This document shows, one piece after another, positions 11,640 to 24,500 of a DNA stretch of 64,000 nucleotides. The DNA lies in the NCBI GenBank assembly GCA_002205965.3, contig NADL03000674.1:248001-312000 (forward strand), given 5' to 3'. Under the pieces are notes generated by a model, which worked only from the letters and a program-made list of their open reading frames with translations, was not told where the DNA came from and searched no databases. The position numbers and the translations under genes are program-made. Source of the stretch: Kappaphycus alvarezii. Lineage: Eukaryota; Rhodophyta; Florideophyceae; Gigartinales; Solieriaceae. The stretch's first letter is position 1. The number at the start of each line of letters is the position of its first letter.

Positions 11640-11808
11640 GCTGCGCTGACTATGCTGGCATGTTATGCTGGCTGATTTGCTATGATGCGCTGACTGAGTT
11701 GGCACGCCGCGCTGGCTGAGTTGGCACGCCGCGCTGGCTGAGTTGGCACGCCGCGCTGGCTGAGTTGGTATGCTGCGCTGGCTGAGCTGGCGTTCTGCGG
11801 CGCTGGCT
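11640..11808. repeat. 22-bp GC-rich minisatellite
   Basis: The unit GAGTTGGCACGCCGCGCTGG+CT is repeated exactly at 11696, 11718 and 11740. A fourth copy with three changes starts at 11762 and a fifth, expanded copy at 11784. More degenerate GCTGGC/GCTGAC units run upstream to about 11640. Because 22 is not a multiple of three, the array cannot encode an in-frame peptide repeat. Confidence 0.9.
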
Positions 11809-12029
11809 GCGCCAGAAATGTATTTTCAAATTCATTTTCAATTATTTGTAGAGTGATACTGTGCACTGTACAGTAGAAATACTGGCGGGAATAGGTCCTA
11901 TTGAAGTGCCACAAATTCCAGGAGTTTGAAACATTATAAAAGGCACTAGAAGGGGATTCCAAGAGGCACGCGTCATTGAGCTGAATAAGAATATTTTAGT
12001 GATCTTTATATTGCAGTTTGAGGCCACGG

Positions 12030-13060
12030 GAAGCTGTAAATCACTCGAAGGAATATTTTTGGACTACATGGATAGCATGGTAATTTTACAAGAATTTCGT
12101 GTTTCTGATCTTGAGGATGACGATTGTGGGGAGTAGATGTATATATTTATCTTGGAAGAATCTTACTGCTGATCTCTATCGTCCACATGATTTGTTTTGG
12201 TGCAATCTATAGTATTTTGTATGCTTCCCCGAGGATTCATAACCAGCCAACCTGTCTATATAATCTCAGTAAACTGCTGCCTCTTTTGGCGTAAAATCCA
12301 CTCGGAAGACGACTTCAATTCAAGTCTCAAATAGTTAGAAATTTGAGAGTCAACTTCTGCCCTAAGGAAAATTCCTCAAAGCTAGCTTTTGAGTATAGGT
12401 GGTAGACCCTGCTGCTTTCATAATACCTTGTAGCCTCTCGTTCTTCGTTCCTTGCTCATCTCGTCTCATTCCCACAACAGTACCTCGTTAGCACTCTCGT
12501 TGCTTGCAACGCATCCGTCTTTAGAAAACGGTCTCTAAATTAAATAGCCTCGGAAGAGATTTTCCTATCAAAAGTTTTCCGGACAGCCAAATTCGACTCA
12601 AAAAGGAGCATCGACACAGTAATGGTTGGTTGATACAGGGCTTTAGCTACAAGGATCAGATTCCTATAAACTTCCATTCAAACCATTTGGTTGGCTCTAC
12701 AGTACAAAGAAATGATAATTTGCACCTGCTTCAATAGCATTTGGTAGCCCAGCTAGTAAGCAGATGGTATTGGAATTTCAAATTGAGGGCTCTTTTCCTT
12801 AAGTAAACTATTGATCCATGGCACGGCTGGCTAACGATTGTACCACCTATTTGATCTGGACAAACTCTTAAGATACATCTGCCGAGAGTGGAGATAGGAA
12901 CGAGTGAAAGCATTTCAATGCCACCTATTCCAGCTGCAGGGCTCTATTTTTTTGGCTTATTGTGGACTTTGGTAAAGTTTTTCTTCGTGCTGAGATGAAA
13001 AAGTACTCGCTAAAGCTTTTGAGGAGATTGAATGTTTTCATTCTGAGATGAGAAAGTTGA
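12030..13060 (+). repeat. Dispersed repeat family R, copy a
   Basis: Segments align in the same order to later copies: 12100-12560 with 49310-49690 (shared GAGAGTCAACTTC, GTAGCCTC and CACGTTAGCACT-like blocks), 12585-12640 with 56310-56365, 12810-12905 with 50690-50790, and about 12990-13060 with 50880-50930 (CATTCTGAGATGAGAA). The end with the small ORFs is not present. Boundaries are approximate. Confidence 0.6.
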
Positions 13061-14656
13061 TAGGACCAAATCGACTAGGGTAATATTCCTACTGAAAATA
13101 TAAGCCAAAACGAAGTAGTTGCGAGTGAAAAAGTGCTAATGTAGAATATTTGTGGCAAATTTGGAAATTAGGAAAGAAAAAGGGACCACGGGTCTAGAAG
13201 TATGGCTCGAACCGGTAATTTCTATAATATATCTTCAGTGACTAAACATAATTAAAGCACCTCTTGGATCTGAGTCTACTCTTCAACTTCGCGCCTGCTC
13301 GGGCTATACTTAAGGTTGTCTTCTAGCTTTCTTGATCCCTTCCAGAGAGATTAGTTCACACAAATTATGTAAACTTTTCGGATAGCCCTAAATTCTAATT
13401 ACACATACTGGAAACCATAGAATGCATTTCAGTACTGAATCTTGTGAGCTGGTAATTGTAAAAATAGATTTTACAGATAATTTTTGATGTATACCACCCA
13501 CAATCATCTCTTTGGATCCTAAAAAAATTATTTTTCTGGAACATCCAAAACTACAATTGAGTCAATACAAATTCCAAAAAGGCTCACAGATATAGCATCC
13601 TCAAAAATATTTACGTCCTCCAATTTCCTTTCAATACAATCAATTTGTAAATTTCCCCTACATGGATTCCAAGATCACCGTAATATCCAACTGTTTTCTC
13701 TACTTTCCCGCAGGTAACACTAGAAAACTCAATGAAATTTCAAAACATATGGTTTTCGTATGACCCAAAGGGTTTACGAAAGCACCCTCAGACCTCTTAA
13801 TCGCCTCCTTTCCGTTTCCCTATTTATCTTTTTCTCTAATTCCACTTGATTTTCAGAATTTTTCCACGGAAACACTCCCTGACACGTTCTTGGTAGATTC
13901 CGCGGACAAAATAGTCGTATTACATGGAAGAAAGGTGAAAGAGGCCAAATAAGATTATTCTGTATAAACGCAGACTATATTTTTGGATGATACATAAATA
14001 TGGGACTGAAGATTTTGTAAAAAGGAATCACATGTGAAGGTTTAAATGTTTTGAATCATTTCGTGGTAATATTGAGGCTTGAATGACTCATTCTAGTGGT
14101 TAATTCTTGCTTTGTTCCATTTATCGAAATCATAGGGTCAAATCGAAATTTTGACGCCCAAAAAGCACTGATAAGTCCGTTTTTAGTTTTGTTCAGCGCA
14201 CGGAAATGTAATAAAAAGACATTGTAACGTAATTTTGAAGAAAGATGTAGATCAGGGGTTGAGTGTATTCCGTTTCCAAAAGGAGTTATACAATATTTAA
14301 AAAAGGTAGACTTTGAGCAATACAGTGATTGTTGATTTAAAAAGGAAGGAATATTTTAAGTTTCATTTCTTCAAAGAGATATATAGACGTTTTTATCGTA
14401 CAAAGAGCGACGGCATACTAGTTTTATACCAAGAAGAGTGATTGAGAATTCACGAAACCAAAATTAAGAGAATAAATAGTGCCGGAGTGACACATTTCTG
14501 TAATGTAATGCTCTGTATTTTGTTCCCTATGTATTTAGAAAGCTATAGTTCTCAAAATTTGTATATTTACTAAAGTTTATTTAATCATGGGACCTAAAAA
14601 ATCGCGCAACTGCGCTTAAATTTTATACTAGAATTGTTTGCGTCTTCTTTTTCGTA
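13061..14656. other. AT-rich left flank of the tandem array
   Basis: About 1.6 kb of AT-rich DNA without a usable open frame or recognised repeat. It joins the array at 14657, where the sequence changes abruptly to unit sequence. Confidence 0.5.
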
Positions 14657-17600
14657 GGAGCAGTTTTGCTCGATGTTCAATTATTCCTCCAAGGGACATT
14701 CCGATATTTTTCCACAGTTTTTGATGCTGTAACACAAACTAAACCAAATTTAAAATTTTACTATTGATATAAATGTTTTTTTTCGATACGGCCTTGAGAA
14801 AATCCCGTAAAAGCATCACTTGAGCCTTAATACCATTACCCAATTTTTCATCAGTTTAATTTCTCAATACTTTGCTCCTCCAACAGCATGAAACTTGACC
14901 TCCCGAACTTACCCAATTAGAACGACTGCGGAAGGCCAGAACGTGTGAATTGAATAATTTGATTAATAATTTGCCTTGCGAATATGAATTGTGTGCCAAA
15001 TAGACCAAGAACTCACAATGGACCGGATTCATCTCACTTTTATGGAAAAGTCTGAGTAGCGTGAACAGAAGGGCGAAAAGTAGGGAAAGGAAGAGTTGTG
15101 CAAGAGGAGTGAGGACGAATATGTAGATCGTTAGCGGCTGTTGCGGTACAACCAAGAGGTTTCTTTGTATCCCTAATCTTCATTTATCGGAGAATATCCG
15201 GACAATTAGGATTTTCTCGTGATTATGGGCTCCTCAACAGGAGGTTAATAGAGTTTAATGGATTCGGAAATAAAAAAGCTCATGGTAGTATACTTCCCAC
15301 ATACATATACTTACATATGTGGGATCTATACCACTATGAGTTAATTGAGGGAATCTGTAGAAAAATAATTGGTTATACCGGTATTTCATAGGATTCGATT
15401 CGTTCTGATATCAGGAAAGTGACTGTATGCAGAAAAAATACGTTTTAATCTTGGAATTATCTTCTGATAGTCTCCTTTGTCGACTTAGTCTCCTTTGTCG
15501 ACTTGCTCTGCTTTAACTCATCTTGTAGTAGTCAGAATTTGTGAATGAAAGCTAATAAGTAGCCAAAAAATTAAATATCATCAAACTACTTACATCGAAA
15601 AAAGTAAAGTAAGATGCACGAGAGCACCAAAAACAGCACTTCGAGCCGAGTCAAGTAGTCACGAGGTCCGAATTAAATTTCAAACCTAACGAGCGTTTCA
15701 TCGGCATTCAATCAGTAAGGAATGTTGATAAATAATGCTCTTTTTTTAAAAAAATTGAATCTTGGTCCATTGTTATTTGACACTTTTTGTTTTCCATTCA
15801 GATATAATATTGTAGCACTTTCGGATTCTTGTAGCATATTCATCTTGCATCAGAAGGCTCTTTAATGCAATTGTGATGTGGATGTAAAGCTAATGTATGC
15901 TCTCACATAATAGGAATGAAAGAAACTTTGTTATTGTAGGTGCGCACTGTATAGTTGATGTCTAATATTTGAGAGTAATTTTGAAATTTTGTGTCTGAAG
16001 GAGTCCAAATGCATGGAAAAGCCAGAACGAAAGTCACACTCAGTATTTAAGTATACATTTGACATTTGAGGATGTAGAAAACAAAATGGATGAAATAAGC
16101 CCAATATTCTTAATTGCTTTTCTTTAGCATAAGCTCACATCGTGTAAATAGTCGCCGTGATTATAGAATGTACAACTTTCCATAACAGCTCTTATCTATT
16201 GAATACTTCCTACAGTACCTTGATGGTATCATCAAATGTTTAACATTATGGATTAAAATGCCATAAAAGCTTCTTTCTATGTGGATCTAGTAACTGAGAA
16301 TCAAGAACTGCTACATGTGATCAAATGAACTGGAGATATTATTGCGTTGAATGATTCATTAAAAAATACTACAATGACAATCTAGAATAATGAAGCAAAG
16401 CTGAACCAGTACAAAGATTCGATATGGTCGATGTTTGCAAAATTTAAATAAACCTCTTCGAATGTTATGATGACAAATACCAAAAAATTTCGGGATGCAG
16501 TACTGACAATGCGGGATTCATAATCGGTCTAGGATGCGTTCAATAAGTTTTTGCGAAAATTTTTAGATACTTAAGTTGGAGCCAAGTTTTCAACTACTAC
16601 TCAAGATTTCACTGCGTAATTACAGAATTTAGTAGCGGAATTTGATTAAATCTAATAAAATAACCCAAGCCAATCAAATGGAATTCGAATTTATGACACA
16701 AAATCATTTTTCATGCGACGATTTAGCAAACTGTTGTTTTAAACCACTCGACCATATTAGGATATTTGGCATCTGATTTCGAAAGAATTTAGGCCTTCCC
16801 ATACGATGAACAATCTTATGTTTCTTATTAGCCCGAGCACCTATATCTCCCTCCATGAAATATATTCAAGATTTTCTGAACAGATAAATTTCTTGACAAT
16901 ATAACCAAAAGAGAGATTCAAAACTATTTAAAACTATTTTGACTCATGGTAAAATATTTTGAATTTAGCTGTTTATGGAATTAACAAGGAAAGTTGGTGC
17001 GATACAGTTCTTAATACGAACAATTTCTTTCCAAATACGAATTTTGAAGGCAAATAATACATCAAAAAGCCCTGTAATGATGCCGAAGATAAAAATTTCA
17101 CAACGCTTGAATAATATTGAAATCCATTCATTTTTTAAAAGAAAAGACAAAAGGCTGAAGAAAGCTGCCTCATTCCATTCTAACTGGCCTTAGTTTTGGT
17201 GAGTCTCGTGTAGGTTCAAATCTTTACGTCACTTATATGTTTCTTATAATGACGCTACTACTGTTGTACGTCCACATCGTCAATATACCAAGCAAAAGAA
17301 ATGGGAGAATTGATTTTTTTGCGGTAGATTGGCTCTAAAATAGGGACTAGAATCATGGAAACGCAGAACAAATTCCTTCGAATAACTATTTGAAATACTT
17401 CTAATTTCTTAAATTTTCATTATTTTCCATAATTAAGTGAATACTAACGATTTCAGAAATAAATATTGCTGTCTATGATATTTCTCTTTTTTCCCACCGA
17501 TGGAGCTAAACTTTTCGAAAAATTCTGAGAGGGGGATGTTGGTGAGATAGGTAAATACCTTTTCTCCAGAACGGAATATTTCAATTCATCTTTGTAATAT

Positions 17601-20600
17601 TGAACATCTCTATACTTTGTATTTCACGACCTTTTTGTGGTTTAAAATTTTAGTCGAAGACCTAACGGCGGCAGAATGCCTTACTGTGATATTAACAGGG
17701 GCAAAAAGCCCATATATTTATATTTATACACAAAAAACATTCGAATAGAATTACCATCAGTTAAGTTGACATAATTGATATCAAGAAAGATAAATGAAAA
17801 CGTTGATGAATGGAGACAGACTAGTCTCTTCCCGGGGTCCAATTAGATGACGTTACAAAAAGAAGAAATTTATTCAGCAGAGATCTAAGGAAGCATATTA
17901 ATTTTCGTTGTTTTCTTACTTCAAGACAGGCGTTGCGATTGAAAAATATTGTGCCAGTTTTGTCTCCTTTTTTTCTACCTAAGTAGTCCATTGAGAAGAC
18001 AAAGATTATTGCGTCAGGTTCACAGATAACGTTAATGAAAATAAAACATCAAGTGATATCGACCTGTAGTACTAAGTGATAGTCTGAGAGGGACAAAAGG
18101 GTGAAAACGATTTATAACGAACCCAAGTTATGGAATTCTATTAGATTTGTCTACCAACCCGCTGCCTCAAAAATTTTGTGTGTTCTGTACTTGGAAACTT
18201 AGAATGATGTCGCTCAAAAAGCAGCTCTCAAGATGAAACTTTTGTGGACTTTCAAACACAATAAAAGTGAATTATGACTAAAGTGAAAGCCGCTTGAATA
18301 TTGAAAGTGAAAAAAGTCTATTATTTGATCAAATTTCAGAGTTTTTATAATACCATATGTTTCTGGAAATCAGATCTGTTTTAATATGCACAGTGCACAA
18401 CTCAATAGAATATTTAGAATTAAGCTTAAAACAAATATGAAGATTGACAGAGCAGGAACATCCAAACTAACATTGCTTATACCCTTCCTTGCCGATTTAC
18501 CATTCAAAAGCTGTGCATCTATGGCTCCTTGGCGAATTGCCTCGAAATCATACTGAGGTCGTTACCTTCCAGCATGAACTGATTATCTTGATTCTTAATC
18601 CTTCTACAAACAGATGGGAAATGTATATTACGACCGCAGTGGACGCGCAGAGTTCTCGAACACCAAAACTTTGTAAAGAGTGCCTAGTCTAAAATCTTTA
18701 GCGTTACTATATAACATTTAAACAAGACAGATAAATTTCACGTGGCAAAAATAATCTTAAAATTTTCTGTGGCAGCTCACTGACTCACTTCTTGAGTCAT
18801 GAAAGTTTCACAGAGGTCAGAAAGGCTTATCTGCAACAACGGATCAAAAAGATCTCTTCATTTACTTACTCTGTAATAGTAAAAAATCGGAGCGGATAAA
18901 TATGAGCGGCACAACAAGCGATAAAAGTGCTGTTTTTACATTTATAGTGAGTATAAAAGAGTTTTGAAAAGTGTCATTTCCACAACTTATGCTAGTTTAG
19001 GCCTTTTTCTCTGGATTCACTCATTTTATATCTAGAAATCAAGGTTGCTGAGGTCGCAAAATAATTTTATAAATTGCAATAGTTTTTTTCTGCACTTAAA
19101 AATGTCTCTCCGCTCGCTTAATCTCTCGCAATACAATAAGTTCAATCAGTGTATGTATACTTTCAGGAAGTAATTAAAGTCTTGGTAGCCCATAGTAAAT
19201 AACATATGATGTCTCATATGATATCATTTAAGGAAATTTAAAAAAAAGTCTAAATAAAATATACTGACCATACAATAGTTAAATATTCGAACCCTAACTG
19301 TCTTTCCAAAGATAAAAAACTATCTCTTCTTACAGTACCTCAAATATAATCGAAATTTATTTAATCATACCAAAGGTTGATTTTATTTGTTTAACGTATC
19401 CCCCTCTGTATCTTTCTCACGAAAAACCCCCGCATCAGTTTGGATAGTAGAGAACACTTTACATAACCCTTCCAGATCCATTCTCCTCTCATCCTTTGCG
19501 TAATTTCGCCCGGCTTCTCCATTTAACCTTCTAATGACACTATTATATTCATTTATTACCTTAACATTTTCCAGACCACTATCGGTTACAAATTATGGGC
19601 CTTTACCTCCTAAAAAGATTTTGAAACTTTTTTTCTTCCCTTGTCTCGACCCTAGCTTCGTCTTTCTCACAAGACAGATTCGGAGGGCTCGGAAGCTGTA
19701 CAGCGGTAAATTGGATGGGACTTAGTTTGACTAAACCCTGATCCAGTTGAAACGGTGAAAACATCCGTATACATCAAGTCCTTAAAAGTTTTCCAAGGTA
19801 TTATCCAAATGAAAATATTGTATAGTCAGCGCATATTCCTTAGTCCCACTATCAAAAACTTCATCAAGTTATCATCTCCCCTCTTCACCCTCTCATCAAA
19901 TTAGTCACGCCTCGCCAATACCCAATCATTAGAAAAATCAATCTGAGGCCTGGATTCACCATCGTCCTGGCCTTTTACAGTATTATCTAAAGAAATGAAC
20001 CAAATAAATAAAAGATGGAGTTTAAAAGCTACGGTGTAAGCCCGTATGTACGTTTTTGAAGAGGCAGAAGAGGATGACTAGAATGAAGAAGATAAAATTT
20101 GGGGATGAGAACAAATAGGTGAGTGCGGGGAAAATTGGGAAGATTAAATTGCAAAGAAAATTTGGTGAGGGCTTTAACGTTATCCAAATAGAGATTTAAT
20201 GAGAAAGAGAAGTCCACAGAAATTAAGGAATCCTCTATTAGTAAATCATCACTTATTTAGGGCGTTGAAAAATCCAGATATGGTCTAGGTAGCATTATAA
20301 CATTATACGATTTTCCTAGGACGTTTTAGAGACCATTCTGGAGATGTAAATGTAGTAGAGGGTGATTTTGGTTTTGATCTCGAGAATATTGATTTTGGGT
20401 AGAGAAATACATCTATCATTTAAGTACCTACCTTTAAAATTATCGTCCAGATGATTTGCTTCAATTAATTCTATGTCCTTCAGTATTTTTTATCTAGACT
20501 GTGCTGTCAGTTGAAAATTCTCCATAAGGTTAGTGGCCGGCTACTATTGGAGAGGCCAAAATAATTGGAATATAACCTCCATTGTACAATGGGTTAGTCA

Positions 20601-21565
20601 CAAAGCAGAACTTCACCTTTCATCAATGAATTTTTGTGGTAAACAATAATCTTTCCCCAGCCACGCTTTGCAAAATTTTAGTATTTCTTCTTGAGCTACT
20701 TTTCTCTTGACTACAACTACACTTCTGAACCTCTTTTCTGCTTTTAAAAGCTATTTGGGGAAAGTGGATGTTTATAGTTTAATAATTGACTGCTTACGCC
20801 CACCAATGTCAATGTCTGAGAATATCCTCTTGGGACGTGAATTCCCTCAATCAGTCACCTAAGTGAGCGCAGTTGTTGTCATATAGTTTCTCCACTACTC
20901 CAATATTTGTCAAGCAAAGGGAATTTAATTTCGGATAATACTCACAGTGAATTTCTGTCAATCTGAGTACAAAAATATGAAGAGACTATTTTGATTAATG
21001 AAGGACTTCAGAAGGCTCCTAGCGATATGTACACGCATTCTGCATAGAACAAATCGTAAACTTAGCTGCAGGCCAAAAAGGGGCTCAGACCATTGAACTC
21101 ACCTTGCTACTCTCTCGATAGCCTTTCTGTTTACACCGATTGTTCAACGGGAAAAATCTGACTGACATAGTAGGAACTGCAAACAAAGAAGAACATTGCT
21201 TGGTAAATTGCCTCAAATTCGCCTGGATAATCCAAATGAAAGTCCCGGGAGATATAAAAGCGGCCATTGTCCTCTTTCAGGAGGTTTAAAGATTTTGATT
21301 AGCATCTGAAACCTTCCCAAATAATTCCAATGCTCATTACTGGCTCTTTTGTTTGTCACGTGTATAGATCGCCTTATAAAGGGTGTCCGGAAACCCTTGG
21401 CGTCCACGCAGACTGCCTAGTGCAGTGCAAACATGTTTCCCAGAGAATCAAGCCCATGATGAACAAGTAACACAGCAAAAAAAAATTTTTGCTTTACGTC
21501 AAGGTATTTCACCTTAAATTCCTGGTTTATTGTGGAAATAAGACGATCAAAGCCATCACGGCAAC
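14657..21565. repeat. Array unit 1 (left edge)
   Basis: Landmarks: open minus-strand stretch 14856-15155 (hydrophobic start, TTG, no ATG); hairpin 15279-15340; exact 18-bp tandem duplication 15469-15486/15487-15504; overlapping opposite open stretches at 16965-17193; diverged R-family segment at about 19870-20560; junction-proximal minus frames 21085-21565. Private differences include an A instead of G at about 15261 and a run of T at about 14776 where the other units have an A. Confidence 0.95.
15279..15340. other. Conserved imperfect hairpin, unit 1
   Basis: Arms 15281-15303 and 15316-15338 are inverted repeats matching at 19 of 23 positions (one mismatch is a G.T wobble), with a 12-nt loop. 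The pairing extends outward by two or three bases. The arms include the exact inverted block CCCACATA/TATGTGGG. It could form a cruciform in DNA or a stable stem if transcribed, but no function is shown. Confidence 0.75.
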
Positions 21566-24500
21566 GGAGCAGTTTTGCTCGATGTTCAATTATTCCTCCA
21601 AGGGACATTCCGATATTTTTCCACAGTTTTTGATGCTGTAACACAAACTAAACCAAATTTAAAATTTTACTATTGATATAAATGTTTTTATTTCGATACG
21701 GCCTTGAGAAAATCCCGTAAAAGCATCACTTGAGCCTTAATACCATTACCCAATTTTTCATCAGTTTAATTTCTCAATACTTTGCTCCTCCAACAGCATG
21801 AAACTTGACCTCCCGAACTTACCCAATTAGAACGACTGCGGAAGGCCAGAACGTGTGAATTGAATAATTTGATTAATAATTTGCCTTGCGAATATGAATT
21901 GTGTGCCAAATAGACCAAGAACTCACAATGGACCGGATTCATCTCACTTTTATGGAAAAGTCTGAGTAGCGTGAACAGAAGGGCGAAAAGTAGGGAAAGG
22001 AAGAGTTGTGCAAGAGGAGTGAGGACGAATATGTAGATCGTTAGCGGCTGTTGCGGTACAACCAAGAGGTTTCTTTGTATCCCTAATCTTCATTTATCGG
22101 AGAATATCCGGACAATTAGGATTTTCTCGTGATTATGGGCTCCTCAACAGGAGGTTAATAGAGTTTAATGGGTTCGGAAATAAAAAAGCTCATGGTAGTA
22201 TACTTCCCACATACATATACTTACATATGTGGGATCTATACCACTATGAGTTAATTGAGGGAATCTGTAGAAAAATAATTGGTTATACCGGTATTTCATA
22301 GGATTCGATTCGTTCTGATATCAGGAAAGTGACTGTATGCAGAAAAAATACGTTTTAATCTTGGAATTATCTTCTGATAGTCTCCTTTGTCGACTTAGTC
22401 TCCTTTGTCGACTTGCTCTGCTTTAACTCATCTTGTAGTAGTCAGAATTTGTGAATGAAAGCTAATAAGTAGCCAAAAAATTAAATATCATCAAACTACT
22501 TACATCGAAAAAAGTAAAGTAAGATGCACGAGAGCACCAAAAACAGCACTTCGAGCCGAGTCAAGTAGTCACGAGGTCCGAATTAAATTTCAAACCTAAC
22601 GAGCGTTTCATCGGCATTCAATCAGTAAGGAATGTTGATAAATAATGCTCTTTTTTTAAAAAAATTGAATCTTGGTCCATTGTTATTTGACACTTTTTGT
22701 TTTCCATTCAGATATAATATTGTAGCACTTTCGGATTCTTGTAGCATATTCATCTTGCATCAGAAGGCTCTTTAATGCAATTGTGATGTGGATGTAAAGC
22801 TAATGTATGCTCTCACATAATAGGAATGAAAGAAACTTTGTTATTGTAGGTGCGCACTGTATAGTTGATGTCTAATATTTGAGAGTAATTTTGAAATTTT
22901 GTGTCTGAAGGAGTCCAAATGCATGGAAAAGCCAGAACGAAAGTCACACTCAGTATTTAAGTATACATTTGACATTTGAGGATGTAGAAAACAAAATGGA
23001 TGAAATAAGCCCAATATTCTTAATTGCTTTTCTTTAGCATAAGCTCACATCGTGTAAATAGTCGCCGTGATTATAGAATGTACAACTTTCCATAACAGCT
23101 CTTATCTATTGAATACTTCCTACAGTACCTTGATGGTATCATCAAATGTTTAACATTATGGATTAAAATGCCATAAAAGCTTCTTTCTATGTGGATCTAG
23201 TAACTGAGAATCAAGAACTGCTACATGTGATCAAATGAACTGGAGATATTATTGCGTTGAATGATTCATTAAAAAATACTACAATGACAATCTAGAATAA
23301 TGAAGCAAAGCTGAACCAGTACAAAGATTCGATATGGTCGATGTTTGCAAAATTTAAATAAACCTCTTCGAATGTTATGATGACAAATACCAAAAAATTT
23401 CGGGATGCAGTACTGACAATGCGGGATTCATAATCGGTCTAGGATGCGTTCAATAAGTTTTTGCGAAAATTTTTAGATACTTAAGTTGGAGCCAAGTTTT
23501 CAACTACTACTCAAGATTTCACTGCGTAATTACAGAATTTAGTAGCGGAATTTGATTAAATCTAATAAAATAACCCAAGCCAATCAAATGGAATTCGAAT
23601 TTATGACACAAAATCATTTTTCATGCGACGATTTAGCAAACTGTTGTTTTAAACCACTCGACCATATTAGGATATTTGGCATCTGATTTCGAAAGAATTT
23701 AGGCCTTCCCATACGATGAACAATCTTATGTTTCTTATTAGCCCGAGCACCTATATCTCCCTCCATGAAATATATTCAAGATTTTCTGAACAGATAAATT
23801 TCTTGACAATATAACCAAAAGAGAGATTCAAAACTATTTAAAACTATTTTGACTCATGGTAAAATATTTTGAATTTAGCTGTTTATGGAATTAACAAGGA
23901 AAGTTGGTGCGATACAGTTCTTAATACGAACAATTTCTTTCCAAATACGAATTTTGAAGGCAAATAATACATCAAAAAGCCCTGTAATGATGCCGAAGAT
24001 AAAAATTTCACAACGCTTGAATAATATTGAAATCCATCATTTTTTAAAAGAAAAGACAAAAGGCTGAAGAAAGCTGCCTCATTCCATTCTAACTGGCCTT
24101 AGTTTTGGTGAGTCTCGTGTAGGTTCAAATCTTTACGTCACTTATATGTTTCTTATAATGACGCTACTACTGTTGTACGTCCACATCGTCAATATACCAA
24201 GCAAAAGAAATGGAGAATTGATTTTTTTGCGGTAGATTGGCTCTAAAATAGGGACTAGAATCATGGAAACGCAGAACAAATTCCTTCGAATAACTATTTG
24301 AAATACTTCTAATTTCTTAAATTTTCATTATTTTCCATAATTAAGTGAATACTAACGATTTCAGAAATAAATATTGCTGTCTATGATATTTCTCTTTTTT
24401 CCCACCGATGGAGCTAAACTTTTCGAAAAATTCTGAGAGGGGGATGTTGGTGAGATAGGTAAATACCTTTTCTCCAGAACGGAATATTTCAATTCATCTT

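Noticed and set aside
14856..15155. 99-codon hydrophobic minus-strand frame repeated in each unit as a membrane protein gene
   Set aside because: It starts at TTG with no ATG, and its hydrophobic part lies opposite a purine-rich tract, which automatically gives L/F codons on the other strand.
16965..17193. Overlapping opposite frames of 61 and 72 codons in each unit
   Set aside because: They overlap almost completely, one starts at TTG, and unit 2 breaks one of them by a single-base loss without other signs of selection.
19280..19300. tRNA T-arm from TTCGAACCC in each unit
   Set aside because: No matching stems or anticodon arm could be drawn around it.
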